A stretch of 64,000 nt of DNA from Curtobacterium ammoniigenes NBRC 101786. GTDB lineage: Bacteria > Actinomycetota > Actinomycetes > Actinomycetales > Microbacteriaceae. A program made the translations under genes and the position numbers. Positions 61,920 through 64,000 of this stretch are shown piece by piece (within the stretch, counting starts at the first letter, position 1; every line of letters begins with the position of its first letter). The stretch spans positions 682,001-746,000 of the forward strand of contig NZ_BCSV01000001.1 of assembly GCF_001571045.1 (NCBI RefSeq), read 5' to 3'. The notes beneath the pieces are model-generated. The model had not been told where the DNA came from. It worked only from the letters and a program-made list of their open reading frames with translations, and made no database searches.

Positions 61920-63691
61920 CGTGTTGCTCCGATTCGTTTCCAGCCGGCAGGGGCGAAGAGCGCGTACCCGCCGTATCCGATCGCGACGACGACCAGTGCG
62001 GAGAGGATCGCCATGACCTCCATCGCGGTCCCGCCGCCGAAGTCGTAGCGGCCGAGCGCGTTTTGAATGCCGACGGCGACGGGCATGGTCCCGGCGGGCG
62101 CGAGCAGCTGCGAGACCGGGAGTTCGAGCAGGGTGCCTGCGTAGGTGAGGAGCCACGCGGAGAGGATCGGCCGGGCGAGCATCGGCACGGTGATGCCCCA
62201 CCAGGCGCGCATCCCGTTGGCGCCGTGCGCGCGCGCCGACTCCGCCATGGACCGCTGCAACTGCGCCATCGCTCCGACCAGGAGGCGCGTGGTCGATGGC
62301 AGCGCTGTAGCCAGATAGGCGAGGCCGAGCAGAGCTGTCGTGCCGTACAGCTTGATGCCGAGGGTGTTCATGAACGGCAGGTTGAACGTGAAGATGTACC
62401 CCGCGGCGAAGACGATTCCGGGGAGCGCGACCGCGGCGAGGAGCACGCTGTCGAGCACGCGGCCGCCGGCGGTCTGGTTCTGCTTCGCGAGCACCCGGGC
62501 GCACACGACGGCGAGGACGACGGCGATCGACGCGACGATCGCCGCGATGACGGTCGAGAACACGAGGGGGCCGCCGAGGTCCGGGCTGTGGAGCACGCGG
62601 GCGTAGTTGGCGAAGCCCCACGTGTGCGAGGCGGTGATCGACCCGAGCCCGTCGATGAGCGATGCGGAGATCGCACCGACGGTGGGAACGCCGAGGCTCG
62701 TCAGGGTGAGCGCGGTGAGTGCGACGAGCCAGACCGCCTGGCCACCGGGAGAGAGGCGTGTTCGTCGTCCGGTCCGCGTGCGCGCACTGAGTACCTCGAA
62801 CCCGCGTCGGCCGAGCGCGCGCCGTTGCAGCGCGAGTGCGAGCACGATGAGCGCGAGAAGGAGCCAGCTCACCGCGGACGCGAGGGGGAAGTTCACCGGG
62901 AACGCCTGCACGGCGAGGTACAGCGTGTAGGTCGCGACGGGGAAGTGCGCGGCGTTGGCGAGCGTCGCCGCGACACCGTAGTCACTCACGGATTCGGCGA
63001 ACACGATCGCGAGCGATGACCAGATCGCGGGCGCGATCAGTGTCAGCGCGACGACGATGGCGCGTCCGGGCCGTCCGCCGTGGACTCGAACCGCGTCCTC
63101 GTACTCTCGGCCGAGGCCGGCGAGCGCGTTCCCGGCCGAGAGGTACGCGAACGGCACGCCCTTGACAGCGAGGACGAGTGCCACGCCGACGGGTCCGTAG
63201 ATGACGCTCCGGAGCGGCGCCGGGTCGGCACCAAGGACCTGCAGCACGCCGTTCGGTTCGAGGAGCCGCTCCCAACCGAGCGCGATCAGATATGACGGGG
63301 TGAGGAAGAGGGCGAAGACGAGTCCGGTGGCGACGCGTCGCGCGGTCGCGTTGGTTCGTGCGACGACCCAGGCGAGTCCGGTGCCGACGGCGGTGGCCGA
63401 GACGGATGCGACGAGGCCGACCGCAGTGGAATCGGCGAACCCGACAAGGGTCTGGCCGGACAGCGCGTCGGCGAAGGCGCTGAGACTGAACCAGGAGGTG
63501 CCCTGGTCGAGCAGAGCAGGCGCGATCGCCAGGGTGAGGAACACCGCGATCGGCAGCACGAGGATCGCGATGATCACGACCCAGAGCGCGGTCATCGGGC
63601 TGATCCGGATCCGCAGCGGGAGCCGTCCCGCGGTGCGGCGCGATGCTCGCGCGCCGAGTGCGATCGGGCGCGCCGTGCTCTGCTCGAACAT
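61916..63691 (-). CDS. ABC transporter permease, fused two-domain FbpB type
   Basis: 591 residues with about twelve transmembrane helices, made of two BinD-type permease halves. Each half has an EAA-like loop: AGNALAGLGREYEDAVRVHG in the first and QRSMAESARAHGANGMRAWW in the second. The fused layout is typical of ferric-iron FbpB and related importers. It starts 4 bases before the end of the binding-protein gene region and overlaps the ATPase gene by ATGA. Substrate identity rests on similarity to iron systems. Confidence 0.92.
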   Translation of the reverse strand: MFEQSTARPIALGARASRRTAGRLPLRIRISPMTALWVVIIAILVLPIAVFLTLAIAPALLDQGTSWFSLSAFADALSGQTLVGFADSTAVGLVASVSATAVGTGLAWVVARTNATARRVATGLVFALFLTPSYLIALGWERLLEPNGVLQVLGADPAPLRSVIYGPVGVALVLAVKGVPFAYLSAGNALAGLGREYEDAVRVHGGRPGRAIVVALTLIAPAIWSSLAIVFAESVSDYGVAATLANAAHFPVATYTLYLAVQAFPVNFPLASAVSWLLLALIVLALALQRRALGRRGFEVLSARTRTGRRTRLSPGGQAVWLVALTALTLTSLGVPTVGAISASLIDGLGSITASHTWGFANYARVLHSPDLGGPLVFSTVIAAIVASIAVVLAVVCARVLAKQNQTAGGRVLDSVLLAAVALPGIVFAAGYIFTFNLPFMNTLGIKLYGTTALLGLAYLATALPSTTRLLVGAMAQLQRSMAESARAHGANGMRAWWGITVPMLARPILSAWLLTYAGTLLELPVSQLLAPAGTMPVAVGIQNALGRYDFGGGTAMEVMAILSALVVVAIGYGGYALFAPAGWKRIGATR

Positions 63692-63695
63692 GGGC

Positions 63696-64000
63696 TTACT
63701 TGATGTTCTGCTCGAACCAGCTGACGATCTCGGACTCCTTGGAGCCCCAGAACGTCGGGCTGATGCGCTGGTACTGGGACGGGAACGCGGGCACGCCGGA
63801 GAGCGGCTGCGTCCCGGTCACAACCGGGTAAAAGAGCGAGTCACCGGTGGGGTCGCCCGCCTGCATCGCCTTCTGGCCCTCGGCGGACAGCGCGAAGTCG
63901 ATGAACTGCTTCGCTTCGGCCTGCTGGGTGGGGTCTGCTGCCTTGTCGACGCCGATGACACTCGGCAGGAGGGTCGCCTCGGGCAGGTAGACGATCTTCG
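63696..64000 (-). CDS. ABC importer substrate-binding protein, C-terminal part (cut by window end)
   Basis: The last 100 or so codons are visible, ending with TAA at 63696-63698. They read like the C-terminal lobe of a type 2 periplasmic binding protein of the FbpA/spermidine class: LLPSVIGVDKAADPTQQAEA, KQFIDFALSAEGQKAMQAGD and FWGSKESEIVSWFEQNIK. It is the first gene of the importer operon. The N-terminal lipobox lies outside the window. Confidence 0.88.
   Translation of the reverse strand, partial: KIVYLPEATLLPSVIGVDKAADPTQQAEAKQFIDFALSAEGQKAMQAGDPTGDSLFYPVVTGTQPLSGVPAFPSQYQRISPTFWGSKESEIVSWFEQNIK

Overview
The window is about two-thirds G+C, densely coded, uses GTG and TTG starts next to good GGAGG ribosome sites, and shows ATGA/GTGA gene overlaps. 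Together with the protein repertoire (Tad pilus, DosR/DosS-type two-component system, actinobacterial ECF transporter, GH6 cellulase) this points to a high-GC actinobacterium, most likely of the Microbacteriaceae. The family is an inference. No rRNA, tRNA or CRISPR array was recognised.

Layout. 1-5.4 kb: the tail of a Tad (Flp) pilus assembly locus (CpaE/TadZ end, CpaF, TadB, TadC) followed by a membrane-protein gene split by two compensating frameshifts. 5.5-26 kb: an accessory region of small metabolic, regulatory and modifying genes (at least six GNAT acetyltransferases, aldo/keto reductases, SDRs, a TetR regulator with visible operators, a HAD hydrolase, a membrane protein plus XRE pair with a leaderless-type promoter) with decayed genes among them (an IS3-type transposase remnant, a WYL-regulator remnant, a truncated GNAT). 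It ends with a one-polypeptide ECF transporter. 26-28 kb: a monofunctional peptidoglycan glycosyltransferase and a membrane fatty-acid desaturase.

28-44.4 kb is the most interesting part. It is a stress/hypoxia island resembling the DosR (DevR) regulon of mycobacteria and the OsdR regulon of Streptomyces: Hsp20, four universal stress proteins, a triple-BON protein, an SDR, two FMN split-barrel (PPOX-like) proteins, a four-gene operon carrying a b6-type diheme cytochrome b half, and the DosS-like sensor and DosR-like regulator themselves. A 14-bp palindrome close to GGGACTTTGGTCCC occurs upstream of nearly every transcription unit. In the middle sits a complete rhodopsin operon: a DTE-type retinal proton pump, lycopene beta-cyclase (lycopene to beta-carotene) and Blh (beta-carotene to retinal). 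The arrangement suggests a cell that falls back on light-driven proton pumping and an alternative cytochrome b route when oxygen or respiration is limiting.

44.5-64 kb: an SHS-type MFS carboxylate transporter divergent from a CitA/CitB-type two-component system; a xylose unit (xylR-xylA-xylB) with a palindrome before xylA; an FTR1/EfeU iron permease behind a DtxR/IdeR-like box; an SMP-30 lactonase; a bifunctional class A PBP with an Ala-Pro tail; a secreted GH6 cellulase; a family 2 glycosyltransferase; a ChrB-domain protein; a COG4280-type membrane protein; and an iron-type ABC importer (ATPase, fused permease, and a binding protein cut by the window end). Xylose use and a secreted cellulase suggest growth on plant polysaccharide.
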